Assembly (NCBI RefSeq): GCF_019049625.1
Contig: NZ_JAFMOY010000119.1
Coordinates: 50,449 to 114,448, forward strand
Length of the DNA stretch: 64,000 nucleotides
Reading direction: 5' to 3'
Origin: Rahnella ecdela
GTDB taxonomy: Bacteria; Pseudomonadota; Gammaproteobacteria; Enterobacterales; Enterobacteriaceae
The stretch's first letter is position 1; each line of letters begins with the position of its first letter. The notes under the pieces are model-generated. The model had not been told where the DNA came from. It ran no database searches and was given only the letters and a program-made list of their open reading frames with translations. Position numbers and translations under genes: made by a program. Shown in pieces: positions 46,509 through 57,323 of the stretch.

Positions 46509-48583
46509 TATGCCTGCCTGCGCTGGTTCAAATCAGCCAGCAGCGCATCAATATGCTCATCGCCAAACATGTCCTCCAGCATTCGTGTCAGTTTTCGCCG
46601 CCAGTTGGGGTATTCGGTATTGGTGCCGGGCACATTCACCGGCAGATCCATATCCAGCCAGTCTTCCGGTTGCAGGCCGAGTAACGCACTGGCACTTCCC
46701 GCCAGATAACGCTGTAACCCGCTATTAATCAGCGGCGTCATGGGCATACCTTCGGCAATACGAGACGTCGATTTCGGCACGCACTGTGTCAGATGTAGCG
46801 CATTCAGCAATCCCTGTTTGCTGTTTTCACGCTCCCCGCGCAGTTTCTCCAAAACCTGCGGGTCCGGATAAACACCCAGCGATGCGCCGAGCGTTAAATC
46901 GCCACCCTCCCAGTAACCGCGCAGCGTCGGCAGGTCGTGCGTGGTGACCGTTGCCATCGCCTGGGAAACATAGTCTTGTGGCGGACGGTAAACGAAGTTT
47001 TTATCGTGCTCGAAATACAATACTTTGTAGGAGTACACGCCGCTGTTACGCAGGCTGGCGACAATCTCTTTTGGTACGGTACCGAGATCTTCACCAATCA
47101 CCATGCACTCATGACGCTGACTCTCCAGCGCGAGAACGCCGAGCAAATCCTCCAGCGGATAGCGGACGTACGCGCCATTCCCCGCCTCCTGATCCGCCGG
47201 TATCCACCACAAACGCAGTAAACCCATCACGTGATCAATACGCAGTGCCCCGCAATCCGCCATATTCGCCCGCAGCAAATCAATAAATGGCTGATAGGCA
47301 CGGGCTTTCATTTCATGGGGATCAATGGGTGGAAGGCCCCAGTTTTGCCCCTGCGGCCCGAGAATATCCGGCGGTGCGCCGATGGTTGCTTTCAGGCAAT
47401 ACAGCGCCGGATCCGACCAGGTTTCCGCCCCGCCCTGCGCCACGCCAACGGCCAGATCACGGTACAAACCGATGGGCATTTTCAGTTCGATACTGTGCTG
47501 ATAACATTCAGAAAACTGCGTATGTGCCAGCCATTGCTGCCACTGATAAAATTCGATTTCGCTGGCGTACCGTTCACTGAACTGCGCCACGTCAGTACTT
47601 TGAGCATCGCGATAGGCTTGCGGCCACACCGGCCAGCCCCACTGTCCTAAATCGAGATCGCGCAGATGCACATGCAGCGCGTCGAACAGCGCCTGTTGCC
47701 GCAGACTGTCGCCGCCAAGTTCGACGAAACGACGGAAATCCTGCTTACGCGGGCTGTCTTCCGTCAGTTCGCAAAACAGCGGCCAGGCGAGTTTCAGCGC
47801 TACGGATTTCAGCGCCATCACCAGCGAATAATCGACATAATCGGTGCTGCGCGCCTGCAATAACGCGTCATGCGTTTCGATGGAATTCCACCAGGTTTGC
47901 GCCGCACTGCTGGCGGCAAATTCTTCGACGGCATTCACGTCGATATAAGTCAGATTCAGCCAGCGACGGGACGACGGACTGTACGGGCTGGCACTTTGCG
48001 GATTTGCCGGATACAGCGAATGAATGGGATTGAGTCCGACGAACGCCCCGCCACGTTTTCCAACTTCTTCGACCATTTTTTTCAGGTCACCGAAATCACC
48101 CACACCCCAGTTATTTTCAGAACGTAGCGTGTAAAGCTGAACCGTCGCGCCCCACAGTTTTTTGCCTTCCAGCAATGCCTGCGGTTCATAACAGCGCGGC
48201 GGCACGACAATAATCCGGCACGTCCAGACATTATCATTTTGCGCTAATGTCAGCTGATGATAACCCGCAGGCAGCGCTGCGCCGAGGTTCAGCACTTTGC
48301 CTGCCTGAATTTCTCCCTGCTTATGACTGCCATTTTCAAGCGTCAGCTGCCAGGTGAATACGCCGGTGACTTCCGGTGTCAAAAGCACTTTTTTGCCCTG
48401 CGTAAAGACTTTAACCGGCGGCACCGGCGTGACATCGGGCACCCCGGACAGATCACGCCCCATTGCCGCGAGGAGGGCGGCACGCGTGTCATCGGATACT
48501 GTTTCGACGTCATCGGTCATATTGATAAAACTGTCTAAAATCCCAGCCCGGCGGGCTGCCTCAACGAGTTGCTTATCCTCCAT
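46508..48583 (-). CDS. malQ: MalQ, 4-alpha-glucanotransferase (amylomaltase)
   Basis: The product is 691 residues (E. coli 694), a GH77 enzyme. Conserved regions are GSPYSPSSR-like (here SASPYSPSSRRWLN), the nucleophile region ALRIDHVMGLLRLWWIP, the acid/base region MVIGEDLGTVP and THDLPTLRGYWEG. It transfers glucan chains between maltodextrins, feeding MalP. The start at 48583 is nine bases after the malP stop, so malPQ are co-transcribed as in E. coli. Confidence 0.97.
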   Translation of the reverse strand: MEDKQLVEAARRAGILDSFINMTDDVETVSDDTRAALLAAMGRDLSGVPDVTPVPPVKVFTQGKKVLLTPEVTGVFTWQLTLENGSHKQGEIQAGKVLNLGAALPAGYHQLTLAQNDNVWTCRIIVVPPRCYEPQALLEGKKLWGATVQLYTLRSENNWGVGDFGDLKKMVEEVGKRGGAFVGLNPIHSLYPANPQSASPYSPSSRRWLNLTYIDVNAVEEFAASSAAQTWWNSIETHDALLQARSTDYVDYSLVMALKSVALKLAWPLFCELTEDSPRKQDFRRFVELGGDSLRQQALFDALHVHLRDLDLGQWGWPVWPQAYRDAQSTDVAQFSERYASEIEFYQWQQWLAHTQFSECYQHSIELKMPIGLYRDLAVGVAQGGAETWSDPALYCLKATIGAPPDILGPQGQNWGLPPIDPHEMKARAYQPFIDLLRANMADCGALRIDHVMGLLRLWWIPADQEAGNGAYVRYPLEDLLGVLALESQRHECMVIGEDLGTVPKEIVASLRNSGVYSYKVLYFEHDKNFVYRPPQDYVSQAMATVTTHDLPTLRGYWEGGDLTLGASLGVYPDPQVLEKLRGERENSKQGLLNALHLTQCVPKSTSRIAEGMPMTPLINSGLQRYLAGSASALLGLQPEDWLDMDLPVNVPGTNTEYPNWRRKLTRMLEDMFGDEHIDALLADLNQRRQA

Positions 48584-48591
48584 GTCTGCTC

Positions 48592-51006
48592 CTATCGTTT
48601 GGCCTGCCAGATACGCTGCTGATAATCGCGGATGGAACGGTCAGCGCTGAACATCCCGACGCGCGCCGTATTCAGCAACGTGCGGCGCGTCCATTCATCG
48701 GCATTGCGGAACAGCGTATCGACCTGTTTCTGCGCTTCGCAATAAGCTGCAAAATCCGCCAGCACCAGATACGGATCGCCGCCATCGAGCAGGCTGTGAA
48801 GCATCAGATCAAAAGCTTTCTTGTCCCCATTGGCATAAAAGCCGCTGGCCAGTTCATCGAGAATGGCCTTGAGATGTTTATCTTTTTTTACCAGCGCTTT
48901 CGGCTTGTAGCCCTTTTTCAACTGCGCTTTCACTTCATCGACCGTCAGGCCAAAGATAAAGATATTGTCCTCGCCGACCTGTTCGGCAATTTCGACGTTT
49001 GCCCCGTCGAGCGTGCCTACGGTCAGCGCGCCGTTCAGCGCCAGTTTCATATTGCCGGTGCCGGAAGCCTCTTTCCCTGCGGTAGAAATCTGCTCAGAAA
49101 CATCCGCTGCCGGGATCATCAGTTCAGCCACCGACACACAATAATCCGGTATGAACACCACTTTGATACGATCGGCAACGATCGGATCGTTATTGATCTT
49201 CTCCGCCACCTGATTGATCGCATAGATAATATTTTTAGCGAGGTAATAACCGGGCGCGGCTTTGGCACCGAACAGGAAAACACGCGGCACGATGTCGAGT
49301 TTCGGGTTATCACGGATCTGACGGTACAGAGAAAGAATGTGCAGCAGATTGAGATGCTGACGTTTGTACTCGTGCAGACGTTTTATCTGCACATCGAAAA
49401 TCGCGTCTGGATTAAGTCTGATCCCCATGCGATGCCAGACGTATTCTGCCAACCGCACTTTGTTGTCATGCTTGATTTTGCGGTACTGCCTGCAGAATTT
49501 TTTGTCTTTAATGCCGTCTTCCAGACCTTTCAACAAATCCAGATTGCTTACCCACCTGTCGGTTTTCAGACGATCATCAATCAGCGCGGAAAGCGCCGGA
49601 TTACACTGTTTCAGCCAGCGACGCGGCGTGATGCCGTTAGTCACATTGTGGAACTTCTGCGGCCACAGCTGGTGATATTCCGGGAACAAATCTTTCACTA
49701 CCAGATCTGAATGCAGCGCTGCCACGCCATTGACGGCAAAACCGGCGACCACGCAGAGATTCGCCATGCGCACCTGTTTGTCGTGATGCACGGCCAGCTT
49801 CGCCCAGACAGCCTCATCGCCCGGCCACTCTTTGCTGACCAGTTTCTTAAAGCTGGCGTTGATCTGTTTGATTATCTGGAAATGGCGCGGCAGCAGACTG
49901 CGCACCAGCCGCTCGTCCCAGGTTTCCAGCGCTTCCGGCATTAACGTGTGGTTGGTGTAAGCGAACGTGCGGCTGGTAATGTGCCACGCCTCATCCCAGC
50001 TCAGCTGATGCTCGTCAATCAGCACGCGCAGCATTTCAGGAATGGCGATGGTCGGATGCGTATCATTGAGCTGGATGACTTCATAATCCGGCAGCTCGCT
50101 GATTTTGCGGCCATGAAAATGGTGACGCCGCAGGATATCGGCCACCGAACAGGCGCACTGGAAATACTGCTGCATCAGGCGCAGACGTTTACCGGCCTGA
50201 TGATTATCATTCGGATAGAGCACTTTGGTAAGTTTGGCGGCTTCGACGCCCTGCTGTTCGGCTTTCAGAAACTCGCCGTCATTAAACTTTTCGAGATCAA
50301 ACGGATGCGGATGCGTGGCCTCCCATAAACGCAGCGGCTGCGTGATGCCGTTGCGATAGCCCATCACCGGCAGATCCCAGGCCTCGCCACGCAGGGTAAA
50401 TTCCGGCTCCCAGCGCGAGACGCCCTGTTCGTTTTTAACGATTTTACCGCCGATCCCGACGCTGACCGCCAGTGAACTGTTATGACGGAACCACGGGTAA
50501 TCGTTGCGGTGCCAGTCGTCCGGCGACTCTTTCTGTTTGCCATCGACAAAGCGCTGGCGGAATAAACCGTACTGATAATTCAGGCCATAACCGATACCGG
50601 GCTGCCCGACCGATGCCATCGCATCGAGATAACAGGCCGCCAGACGCCCCAGTCCGCCGTTGCCCAGTGCAGGATCGATTTCTTCTTCCAGCAGGTCAGT
50701 CAGATTGATATCGAACTGTTCCAGCGCAGTGGCAATTTTTTCGTACCAGCCGAGATTAATCAGGTTGTTGCCGGTGAGACGCCCGACCAGAAATTCCATC
50801 GAGATATAGTTAACGTGGCGCGTGATTTTTTTGCTTATGCTGCCGGCGGTATCATTTTGCGGCGGTAACTGTTCAGCGACGGCGGCACTGACCGCGTGCC
50901 ACCACTGATGCCGGGTCATATCTGAAGCTGAAGTGAGTCCGAATGCTTGCCACTGGCGGGTGAGCGCCGCCAAAAAAACATCCTGCTTGAACGTGATCTT
51001 CGACAT
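48592..51006 (-). CDS. malP: MalP, maltodextrin phosphorylase
   Basis: The product is 804 residues (E. coli 797), GT35. The PLP-binding Lys lies in [17 protein letters not shown]. The substrate and phosphate site [15 protein letters not shown] (about residues 112-126) and the [14 protein letters not shown] region are present. It phosphorolyses maltodextrins to glucose 1-phosphate. It is first of malPQ, which in E. coli is MalT-activated; malT, divergent from malP in E. coli, is absent here, and ulaF lies upstream on the same strand 269 bases away, across an ERIC repeat. Between GlgP and MalP, the malQ neighbour decides for MalP. Confidence 0.95.
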   Translation of the reverse strand: MSKITFKQDVFLAALTRQWQAFGLTSASDMTRHQWWHAVSAAVAEQLPPQNDTAGSISKKITRHVNYISMEFLVGRLTGNNLINLGWYEKIATALEQFDINLTDLLEEEIDPALGNGGLGRLAACYLDAMASVGQPGIGYGLNYQYGLFRQRFVDGKQKESPDDWHRNDYPWFRHNSSLAVSVGIGGKIVKNEQGVSRWEPEFTLRGEAWDLPVMGYRNGITQPLRLWEATHPHPFDLEKFNDGEFLKAEQQGVEAAKLTKVLYPNDNHQAGKRLRLMQQYFQCACSVADILRRHHFHGRKISELPDYEVIQLNDTHPTIAIPEMLRVLIDEHQLSWDEAWHITSRTFAYTNHTLMPEALETWDERLVRSLLPRHFQIIKQINASFKKLVSKEWPGDEAVWAKLAVHHDKQVRMANLCVVAGFAVNGVAALHSDLVVKDLFPEYHQLWPQKFHNVTNGITPRRWLKQCNPALSALIDDRLKTDRWVSNLDLLKGLEDGIKDKKFCRQYRKIKHDNKVRLAEYVWHRMGIRLNPDAIFDVQIKRLHEYKRQHLNLLHILSLYRQIRDNPKLDIVPRVFLFGAKAAPGYYLAKNIIYAINQVAEKINNDPIVADRIKVVFIPDYCVSVAELMIPAADVSEQISTAGKEASGTGNMKLALNGALTVGTLDGANVEIAEQVGEDNIFIFGLTVDEVKAQLKKGYKPKALVKKDKHLKAILDELASGFYANGDKKAFDLMLHSLLDGGDPYLVLADFAAYCEAQKQVDTLFRNADEWTRRTLLNTARVGMFSADRSIRDYQQRIWQAKR

Positions 51007-51080
51007 AGGGCAGTCTCTTTTCTGTCTGAGGGGACGGAATGCTTCCGTGAGAAAAAGCCTGATTGCGTGTACTACACAAA

Positions 51081-51187
51081 ATAGTTCGAGATGCAGGAAG
51101 GCGGCAACTAAACGAATCCCGAAGAGCTGACATAAGTCAGTGATTCGGGTGAGTGAGCGTAGCCAACGCCCCTGCGGCTTGAACTAT
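51081..51187. repeat. ERIC (enterobacterial repetitive intergenic consensus) element
   Basis: The core around CGAATCCC..GAGCTGACATAAGTCAGTGATTCGGGTGAG matches the ERIC centre at most positions, including the ACATAAGT core palindrome and the GGGTGAGTGAGCG arm. The ends form an inverted repeat (ATAGTTC at 51081, GAACTAT at 51181). The element lies between ulaF and malP, in what would be the malP leader or promoter, and can fold into a long hairpin when transcribed. The remaining sequence of the 269-base gap shows no clear terminator. Confidence 0.85.
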
Positions 51188-51275
51188 GATGGGTAAAAAG
51201 TGTGATCCCAATACACTTATGTATAAACCCTATGTCGAAAAAATGCTCACTTCTCTTTGTTTCTAAAACCGTTGG

Positions 51276-51965
51276 TTATTTCTGTCCGTAATACGCATCC
51301 GGCCCGTGTTTGCGGCTGAAATGTTTTTGCAGCAGGTAATCATCCATCGGGGTCTGGGTGCGCCGGATTGAGCCCGTGATCCATGCCATTTTGGCGACTT
51401 CTTCCAGCACGACGGCGTTATGAACCGCCTGCTCAGGCGTGGTTCCCCAGCAGAACGGTCCGTGCTGGGCGACCAGAATACCCGGCATATGCAGCGGGTC
51501 GGTGCCGGTCAGCGCTTCGACAATCACTTTGCCGGTTTCCAGTTCATATTCTCCGTTCACTTCATGGTGCGACAACGGTCGCGTACAGGGGATGGCACCG
51601 GCAAAATAATCGGCATGCGTGGTGCCTAGCGGCGGGATGGCAATACCGGCCTGCGCCCAGGATGTCGCATACGTAGAATGGGTATGCACAATACCGCCAA
51701 GCTGCGGGAAACGGGCGTAAAGCTCTAGATGCGTGGCGGTGTCGGAGGATGGTTTGTAATGCCCCTCCACGACTTCACCTTCCAGGTTGACCACCACCAT
51801 ATCGCTGGCCTGCATTCTTTCGTATTCCACCCCGCTCGGCTTAATGACCACCAGTCCGCGCTCGCGGTCGATGCCGCTGACGTTACCCCACGTAAAGGTC
51901 ACCAGACCAAACGCGGGCAGCGCCATATTGGCCTCAAAAACAGATTGTTTCAGCACGTCCGTCAT
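51276..51965 (-). CDS. ulaF: UlaF, L-ribulose-5-phosphate 4-epimerase
   Basis: The 229-residue class II aldolase-like epimerase makes D-xylulose 5-phosphate in the last step of anaerobic ascorbate use. Metal ligands are in [10 protein letters not shown] (His94, His96) and the later [11 protein letters not shown]; the N-terminal [13 protein letters not shown] is typical. It resembles AraD and SgbE, but its place as last gene of ulaABCDEF settles the identity. The start overlaps the ulaE stop by four bases. Confidence 0.93.
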   Translation of the reverse strand: MTDVLKQSVFEANMALPAFGLVTFTWGNVSGIDRERGLVVIKPSGVEYERMQASDMVVVNLEGEVVEGHYKPSSDTATHLELYARFPQLGGIVHTHSTYATSWAQAGIAIPPLGTTHADYFAGAIPCTRPLSHHEVNGEYELETGKVIVEALTGTDPLHMPGILVAQHGPFCWGTTPEQAVHNAVVLEEVAKMAWITGSIRRTQTPMDDYLLQKHFSRKHGPDAYYGQK

Positions 51966-52822
51966 ACTGTTTCCTCAATATTCAGCCCGGCTTTCTGCAT
52001 TTTATCGACCACCCAGGCGCGCGCGTTACGCACTTCCTGCATCGGATCGGCTGCGGTTTCGCTCCACATCTCGATCAGATACGGCCCGCGATAACCGCTT
52101 TTTTGCAACGTGGCAAAACAACGTTCAAACTCCACCACGCCACTGCCGAACGGTACGTTTTTGAATACACCGGGCTGCGTGTCTTTGATGTGCACGGCGA
52201 CAATATGTCCCGCGCCACTTGCCAGTTCCATCTGCACGTCGTTGTCCCATGCCGACAAATTGCCGATATCAGGATAAAGCTGGAACCAGGGATTATTCAG
52301 GTAATGCGCGTAACCGAGCGCTTTACTGATCGAGTTCATCAGCGGGTAATCCATAATTTCCATCGCCAGCGTAACCTGTGCGCGGCTGGCCATTTCGACC
52401 GATTCCTGTAAACCGTCGCGAAAACGCTCGCGGGTATGGTCGTTGGCCTGCTGGTACCAGACGTCATAACCGGCAAGCTGGATCACACGGATCCCCAAAT
52501 CCTGCGCCAGTACGATGGCTTTACGCATGATTTCCAGCCCGTGATCACGGGTTTCATCATCTTCTGCACCGAGCGGGAACCGCCGGTGTGCGCTCAGGCA
52601 CATCGACGGAATACGGATACCGGTGCGCGAAATCGCGTCCACCACGCTCAGTCGCCGCTCGCGTGACCAGTCAAGCCGCGCCAGCCGGTTATCGGTTTCA
52701 TCCACCGACATTTCAACGAAATCAAAGCCCAGTTCTTTCGCCATAGTCAGGCGCTTCAGCCAGTCTTCACCGGCGGGTAGCGCTTTTTCGTAGATCCCGA
52801 GCGGAACGGCTTTATGCATCAT
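51962..52822 (-). CDS. ulaE: UlaE, L-xylulose-5-phosphate 3-epimerase
   Basis: The product is 286 residues from an ATG-ATG pair at 52822 (GGAAC upstream), close to E. coli UlaE (284). It has a TIM-barrel fold of the xylose isomerase-like superfamily, with metal-binding motifs VEMSVDE near residue 40, [24 protein letters not shown] and LIEMWSE near the C-terminus. It converts L-xylulose 5-phosphate to L-ribulose 5-phosphate. The upstream in-frame extension overlaps ulaD and is not used. Confidence 0.95.
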   Translation of the reverse strand: MMHKAVPLGIYEKALPAGEDWLKRLTMAKELGFDFVEMSVDETDNRLARLDWSRERRLSVVDAISRTGIRIPSMCLSAHRRFPLGAEDDETRDHGLEIMRKAIVLAQDLGIRVIQLAGYDVWYQQANDHTRERFRDGLQESVEMASRAQVTLAMEIMDYPLMNSISKALGYAHYLNNPWFQLYPDIGNLSAWDNDVQMELASGAGHIVAVHIKDTQPGVFKNVPFGSGVVEFERCFATLQKSGYRGPYLIEMWSETAADPMQEVRNARAWVVDKMQKAGLNIEETV

Positions 52823-52832
52823 GCGATGTTCC

Positions 52833-53492
52833 TTAGCCCCAGAGCTGGCGGATAGATTTTTTGAACTGACGCGCCGCATCAACCGGATCTTTCGCATCAC
52901 GGATACTGCGTCCGGCGATGAAAACGTGCACCGGAATGTCTTTAAACAGCGGCAAATCTTCCAGTGCCAGACCGCCGGTGATGGTCACCTTGAAGCCCAT
53001 GCCGGAAAGGCGTTTAATCGCCGTGATATCAGCATCGCTCCACGCCACACCGGCGGCCTGCGCGTCGCGGCTGCGGTGATAAACCACCTGCCGGATACCG
53101 GCTTCATGCCATTCCTGCGCCTGTTCCCACGTCCAGTACCCCGTCAGTTCAATCTGCACATCACCATTGAATTCGTTCGCTACTTCCAGCGCACCTTTGG
53201 TGGTGTTGATGTCGGCGCAGCAAATCACCGTCACCCAGTCAGCATTGGCTTCGAAACACATACGCGAGAGGATTTTTCCGGCATCAGCGATTTTCGCATC
53301 GGCCAGCACGATTTTTTCCGGATACAGCGCTTTCAGATCACGCACCGCCCGCACGCCTTCTGCGACACATAAAATCGTGCCGACTTCGATAATGTCGACT
53401 TCGCTGGCGATCAGCCGCGTGGTTTTGTAGGCGTCTGCCATTGACTGGTTATCCAGCGCCACCTGCAACATCGGTAATGACTGAGACATCAT
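52833..53492 (-). CDS. ulaD: UlaD, 3-keto-L-gulonate-6-phosphate decarboxylase
   Basis: The 219-residue enzyme belongs to the OMP-decarboxylase suprafamily. The Mg2+ site and catalytic block is [12 protein letters not shown] (about residues 63-74), with [12 protein letters not shown] and [11 protein letters not shown] in place. It decarboxylates 3-keto-L-gulonate 6-phosphate to L-xylulose 5-phosphate. The start is an ATG-ATG pair after AAGGAATTC. It is near-identical in pattern to E. coli UlaD (216). Confidence 0.96.
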   Translation of the reverse strand: MMSQSLPMLQVALDNQSMADAYKTTRLIASEVDIIEVGTILCVAEGVRAVRDLKALYPEKIVLADAKIADAGKILSRMCFEANADWVTVICCADINTTKGALEVANEFNGDVQIELTGYWTWEQAQEWHEAGIRQVVYHRSRDAQAAGVAWSDADITAIKRLSGMGFKVTITGGLALEDLPLFKDIPVHVFIAGRSIRDAKDPVDAARQFKKSIRQLWG

Positions 53493-53514
53493 GAATTCCT
53501 TCTCTGCTTACGAA

Positions 53515-53985
53515 TTAGTGAACCGCCGTAGCGGAAGTCTGGTCGATCAAATCCAGTACCTGCTGCGCGGTAGTGCAGGCACGCAGGCGGTCAAAATTGG
53601 CTTCGTCAACAAACAGATTCACCACCTGCATGATGCCGATTTCCTGATGCGTGTTGGAATCCACCGCCGCCATCGTAATGAGGATATCCACCGGATCGTT
53701 ATCCTCATGGTTAAACACCAGCGGCGTTTTCAGCGTGACCAGCGCAAAACCCGTTTTCAGCACACCTTCTTCCGGACGCCCATGCGGCATCGCCAGCCCC
53801 GGTGCAATCACGAAATATGGCCCGAACTGTTTAACGCCATCCAAAATTGCCTGGTAATAGCGCGGCTCAACCACACCGGCTTCCACCAGCATATCGACGC
53901 CAATTTTCACGGCGTCCTGCCAGGTTTCTGCTTCTGCATTCAGGCGAATCGAATTGTTTTCAGCCAGTGAATCTCGCAGCTTCAT
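53515..53985 (-). CDS. ulaC: UlaC, L-ascorbate PTS EIIA component
   Basis: The 156-residue Mtl/Fru-type EIIA carries the phospho-accepting His68 in [13 protein letters not shown]. It passes phosphate from HPr to UlaB. E. coli UlaC is 154 residues. AAGGAGAG precedes the start. It lies ten bases after ulaB, in operon order. Confidence 0.95.
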   Translation of the reverse strand: MKLRDSLAENNSIRLNAEAETWQDAVKIGVDMLVEAGVVEPRYYQAILDGVKQFGPYFVIAPGLAMPHGRPEEGVLKTGFALVTLKTPLVFNHEDNDPVDILITMAAVDSNTHQEIGIMQVVNLFVDEANFDRLRACTTAQQVLDLIDQTSATAVH

Positions 53986-53995
53986 AAAGCTCTCC

Positions 53996-54304
53996 TTACT
54001 TTTTCAGCGACGACGGAAAGTGCGCGTTGATCACTTCCATCACTTTCGGACCGAAATCTGCCGCCGACAGCATGTTGCGCACGCCGACAACGTATTTATT
54101 GCCGCTGACGGTGATTTCATCCGCTACATGCGTGGAGGCGACAATAATGTCGGCGCCGCTCAGCTCTGATTTGTATTCCCCCACTGCGCAGCTGTTCATA
54201 GTGTGATCCACGCCTTCCTGCGTCAGAAACTGGCCGATTTTCATCTTCATGATCATCGAACTGCCCTGCCCGCAACCGCATACCGCCAGAATTCGTACTG
54301 TCAT
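53996..54304 (-). CDS. ulaB: UlaB, L-ascorbate PTS EIIB component
   Basis: The 102-residue EIIB (lactose/cellobiose-like fold) opens [16 protein letters not shown]; Cys9 is the phosphorylated residue by comparison with E. coli UlaB. A second Cys at position 11 stands where E. coli has Asn. It transfers phosphate to ascorbate bound by UlaA. The start follows GAGGTTCCC. Confidence 0.95.
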   Translation of the reverse strand: MTVRILAVCGCGQGSSMIMKMKIGQFLTQEGVDHTMNSCAVGEYKSELSGADIIVASTHVADEITVSGNKYVVGVRNMLSAADFGPKVMEVINAHFPSSLKK

Positions 54305-54332
54305 GGGAACCTCGTTGATTTGTCAGAAAAAA

Positions 54333-55736
54333 TTAGTGAGAAGTGGACTGATTAAGTACCTGTTTTTCCGCATCTTCTTCAGCGCGCAATGTGCGACCGG
54401 CGAAGAACATGTAGAGCAATGCGATGACCGCGATGACGCCCATAAAGGCCATGCCGATGCTGAAGAAGCCCTGCATCATTGGCGGCGCCAGAATCGACCA
54501 GTCGGCCATGCCCATCCAGGCGCTCAGGCCGGTGAGTTTGATGGCCCAGACGCAGCCAAAGATTTCGATCATTCCCATCACCAGACAAATTTTCAGCGCC
54601 GCGCGCCAGCCGCCGAAGTGGTTGGCAAACACACCGATGGTGGCGTTGGAGAAGAACATCGGGATGAAACCGGGGATGATCATGATGGAAGAGCCCATGC
54701 CAAACAGAATGGCAACGGCGATCAACTGGCCGATGGTGCCCCACATGAAGCCCCAGACCACGGCGTTCGGCGCAAAACTGTAAATAGCTGCGCAGTCGAT
54801 CGCCAGAACGGCACCGGGAATTAAACGCTGGGAGATGCCGTTAAAGGCTTCGGTCAGTTCAGCGACGAACATTCGCACGCCCTGAATGATGATGAAAATC
54901 GCTACCGCAAACATCAGACCGGTTTGCAGGATGTAAATCGTCCAGTGGGTTTTTCCGGCCATTTGCTGCAGGGTATCGAGACCGAAGGAACAAAGAATAA
55001 TGCCGAAGAACACAGTCATCACGATGGCGGTAGAGACGATATTGTCGTGGAAAATATTCAGCCAGCCCGGCAGTTTCAGGTCTTCCACGCTCTCTTCTTT
55101 CTTGCCCAGATACGGCGCAATTTTATAGGCAATCCACGAAGCAAACTGCTGCTGATGACCAATCGAGAACCCGCTGTTTTCCGTCACGGCCTGCGTCGGT
55201 TTGTACATCATGTTCGACGTAATGCCCCAGTACAACGACACCAGAATCGCTGTCGACCAGATGGTGGTCCACATCGGATAACCCATGATGAAGAAGAACA
55301 CCGCAATCAGTCCCGCCTGCTGGAACATGATGTGGCCGGTGAGCATGATGGTACGAATGCCGGTAATACGGCGGAAAACCACCATCAGAATATTCAGCCC
55401 GAGTGCGATAAGTACCGCATAGCCGACCCAGCTGTAGGCGTCACCCATGCGTTCAACCGTGGCCATCATCGAGGCGTAAGTATCCGATATAGCACCGTTG
55501 ATGTGGTAAACCTCTGAAAGTTTTGCCACAACCGGTTTGAAGGTGCCGGTCAGAATGCCGGATCCTGCCTGAAGCAACATAAAGCCGATAATGGTTTTGA
55601 TCGTGCCCTTGATGATCACCGTCGCGCTTTTTCTGAGCAGGATGTAACCGAGCATGGTCACAATACCCAGCAGCAACGGCGCGTTGGTCATTACCTGATT
55701 AAAGAATACGGTGAAGATGGTGTAGAGGAATTCCAT
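54333..55736 (-). CDS. ulaA: UlaA, L-ascorbate PTS permease EIIC
   Basis: The 467-residue inner-membrane protein has about eleven hydrophobic segments (E. coli UlaA 465). Family landmarks are [15 protein letters not shown] near the N-terminus, the [12 protein letters not shown] region, the hydrophilic [14 protein letters not shown] loop and the C-terminal [20 protein letters not shown]. UlaA takes up L-ascorbate, phosphorylated on entry by UlaB. First gene of ulaABCDEF; the start follows GGAGAGTCTT. Confidence 0.95.
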   Translation of the reverse strand: MEFLYTIFTVFFNQVMTNAPLLLGIVTMLGYILLRKSATVIIKGTIKTIIGFMLLQAGSGILTGTFKPVVAKLSEVYHINGAISDTYASMMATVERMGDAYSWVGYAVLIALGLNILMVVFRRITGIRTIMLTGHIMFQQAGLIAVFFFIMGYPMWTTIWSTAILVSLYWGITSNMMYKPTQAVTENSGFSIGHQQQFASWIAYKIAPYLGKKEESVEDLKLPGWLNIFHDNIVSTAIVMTVFFGIILCSFGLDTLQQMAGKTHWTIYILQTGLMFAVAIFIIIQGVRMFVAELTEAFNGISQRLIPGAVLAIDCAAIYSFAPNAVVWGFMWGTIGQLIAVAILFGMGSSIMIIPGFIPMFFSNATIGVFANHFGGWRAALKICLVMGMIEIFGCVWAIKLTGLSAWMGMADWSILAPPMMQGFFSIGMAFMGVIAVIALLYMFFAGRTLRAEEDAEKQVLNQSTSH

Positions 55737-55851
55737 AAGACTCTCCGTCTGACCTTGTTTGATCTTCCTGCCGCTTCACAAATGCGCCAGAAAGTGAGGG
55801 ACAGACGCACTCTAATGCTCACAACAAATCAGATAAAGATTCACAATGATT

Positions 55852-55873
55852 ATTTGTGAGCAGTCTCGCAAGA
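55852..55873 (-). promoter_or_regulatory. CRP-cAMP site candidate in the ulaA promoter region
   Basis: TGTGA-N6-TCGCA (core 55855-55870) matches nine of the ten conserved positions of the CRP consensus TGTGA-N6-TCACA. It lies about 115 bases upstream of ulaA, a usual activating distance, and the ula regulon is CRP-dependent in E. coli. Confidence 0.65.
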
Positions 55874-56081
55874 TATCGTCAGGAGATGAATTTCCACATA
55901 CATTAAAAAACATTATTATTCATATATTTCAATTAAATAATTCACATTACAAACATTCTCCGCATAATCAATTCATCTCATAACCTCAACTCTCACCCCG
56001 GATTACGTCAAATACACGACCATTAAAATCATTGTCACGCTGAGTTTTCGGTGATAACTTCCTCATAAATAAATCACATAT

Positions 56082-56096
56082 AATCATTAAATGATT
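56082..56096 (+). promoter_or_regulatory. Candidate UlaR operator upstream of ulaG
   Basis: A perfect palindrome AATCATT-A-AATGATT about 45 bases before the ulaG start. A near copy (AATCATT-T-AACGATT) is found in front of ulaR. It is flanked further out by TCACA (56074) and TGTGA (56100). Assignment to UlaR is inferred from recurrence and position. Confidence 0.55.
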
Positions 56097-56141
56097 TATT
56101 GTGACGTCGTTATTCAGAACTAACTCAGATGAGGGAATACT

Positions 56142-57206
56142 ATGAGCAAAGTAGAAACGATCAGCCGCGAATCCTGGATCCTCAGCACTTTTCCGGAATG
56201 GGGCACCTGGTTAAACGAAGAAATCGAGCAGGAAAAGGTCGCGCCGGGCACGTTTGCCATGTGGTGGCTGGGCTGTACGGGGATCTGGCTGAAGTCTGAG
56301 GGCGGTGCGAATATCTGCGTCGATTTATGGTGCGGCGTCGGTAAGCAAAATCACAGCAGCCCGCTGATGAAAACTGGCCACCAGATGCAACGCATGGCTG
56401 GCGTGAAGAAGCTTCAGCCAAATCTGCGCACTACGCCGTTTGTACTCGATCCCTTTGCTATCAGGGAGATCGACGCGGTGTTATCCACCCATGATCATAA
56501 TGATCATATCGATGTGAACGTCGCCGCCGCCGTGATGCAAAACTGCGCTGCCGACGTACCCTTTATCGGCCCGCAAACCTGCGTAGATTTATGGATGAGC
56601 TGGGGCGTTCCTGCCAGCCGCTGCATCGTGATGACGCCGGGCAAAGTGGTGCGAATTAAAGATGTGGAAATTCACGCGCTGGATTCCTTCGATCGCACGG
56701 TGCTGATCACCCTGCCCGCTGACCAGAAAGCCGCAGGCGTATTGCCGGATATGATGGATCAGCGCGCGGTGAATTATCTGTTCAAAACACCGGGCGGAAA
56801 CCTGTATCACAGCGGCGATTCACACTATTCCAACTACTATGCCAAACACGGCAACGAGTATCAGATTGATGTGGCGCTCGGCTCTTATGGCGAGAACCCG
56901 CGCGGCGTTACCGATAAAATGACCAGTGTGGATATGCTGCGCATGGCGGAATCACTGAACACCAAAGTTGTTATTCCGTTCCACCACGATATCTGGTCGA
57001 ATTTCCAGGCCGATCCGCAGGAAATCCGCGTGCTGTGGGAGATGAAAAAGGATCGCCTGAAATACAGCTTCAAGCCCTTTATCTGGCAGGTCGGCGGTAA
57101 ATTCACGTATCCAGACGATAAGGATAATTTCGAATACCATTATCCGCGCGGATTCGAGGATTGCTTTACGACAGAAACGGATCTGCCTTTTAAATCCTTC
57201 CTTTAA
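56142..57206 (+). CDS. ulaG: UlaG, L-ascorbate-6-phosphate lactonase
   Basis: The 354-residue enzyme has a metallo-beta-lactamase fold and the same length as E. coli UlaG. The metal-binding motif is [12 protein letters not shown] (about residues 110-121), with further ligands in [10 protein letters not shown] and IPFHHDIW. It hydrolyses L-ascorbate 6-phosphate to 3-keto-L-gulonate 6-phosphate in the cytoplasm. Strong GAGGGAATACT ribosome site. It is divergent from ulaABCDEF and followed by ulaR. Confidence 0.97.
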   Translation: MSKVETISRESWILSTFPEWGTWLNEEIEQEKVAPGTFAMWWLGCTGIWLKSEGGANICVDLWCGVGKQNHSSPLMKTGHQMQRMAGVKKLQPNLRTTPFVLDPFAIREIDAVLSTHDHNDHIDVNVAAAVMQNCAADVPFIGPQTCVDLWMSWGVPASRCIVMTPGKVVRIKDVEIHALDSFDRTVLITLPADQKAAGVLPDMMDQRAVNYLFKTPGGNLYHSGDSHYSNYYAKHGNEYQIDVALGSYGENPRGVTDKMTSVDMLRMAESLNTKVVIPFHHDIWSNFQADPQEIRVLWEMKKDRLKYSFKPFIWQVGGKFTYPDDKDNFEYHYPRGFEDCFTTETDLPFKSFL

Positions 57207-57293
57207 GACATCCTCCGAACAAGCGGAGGCGAAATGCTCCGCTTGTTCATAAACAATGCATTTTGCATTTATGCTCGTTTATAATCATGGAAT

Positions 57294-57308
57294 AATCATT
57301 TAACGATT
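57294..57308 (+). promoter_or_regulatory. Candidate UlaR operator upstream of ulaR
   Basis: AATCATT-T-AACGATT, 14 of 15 bases apart from the central base and one arm position like the ulaG-upstream palindrome, ends 15 bases before the ulaR ATG. It may reflect autoregulation. Confidence 0.45.
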
Positions 57309-57323
57309 TTGCGCGGAGCCACC

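Larger units (their letters stand above)
55737..56141. promoter_or_regulatory. ulaA-ulaG divergent control region
   Basis: This 405-base gene-free, AT-rich stretch holds both divergent promoters. Beyond the sites listed separately (CRP-like 55852-55873, candidate UlaR operator 56082-56096) it shows an inverted repeat TCACAA/TTGTGA (55841-55846 and 55854-55859) overlapping the CRP-like site, and AATCATT half sites, for example near 56027-56034. In E. coli the ulaA-ulaG region binds UlaR at several operators plus CRP and IHF; the layout here looks similar. Confidence 0.6.

Noticed and set aside
51007..51060. Possible MalT box (GGGGACGGA) before malP
   Set aside because: It is only a partial match to GGGGA(T/G)GAGG, in isolation; MalT promoters usually carry several boxes.
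51160..51270. Possible CRP site near GTGTGATCCCAATACAC
   Set aside because: Only one half matches the consensus; the second half site is poor.
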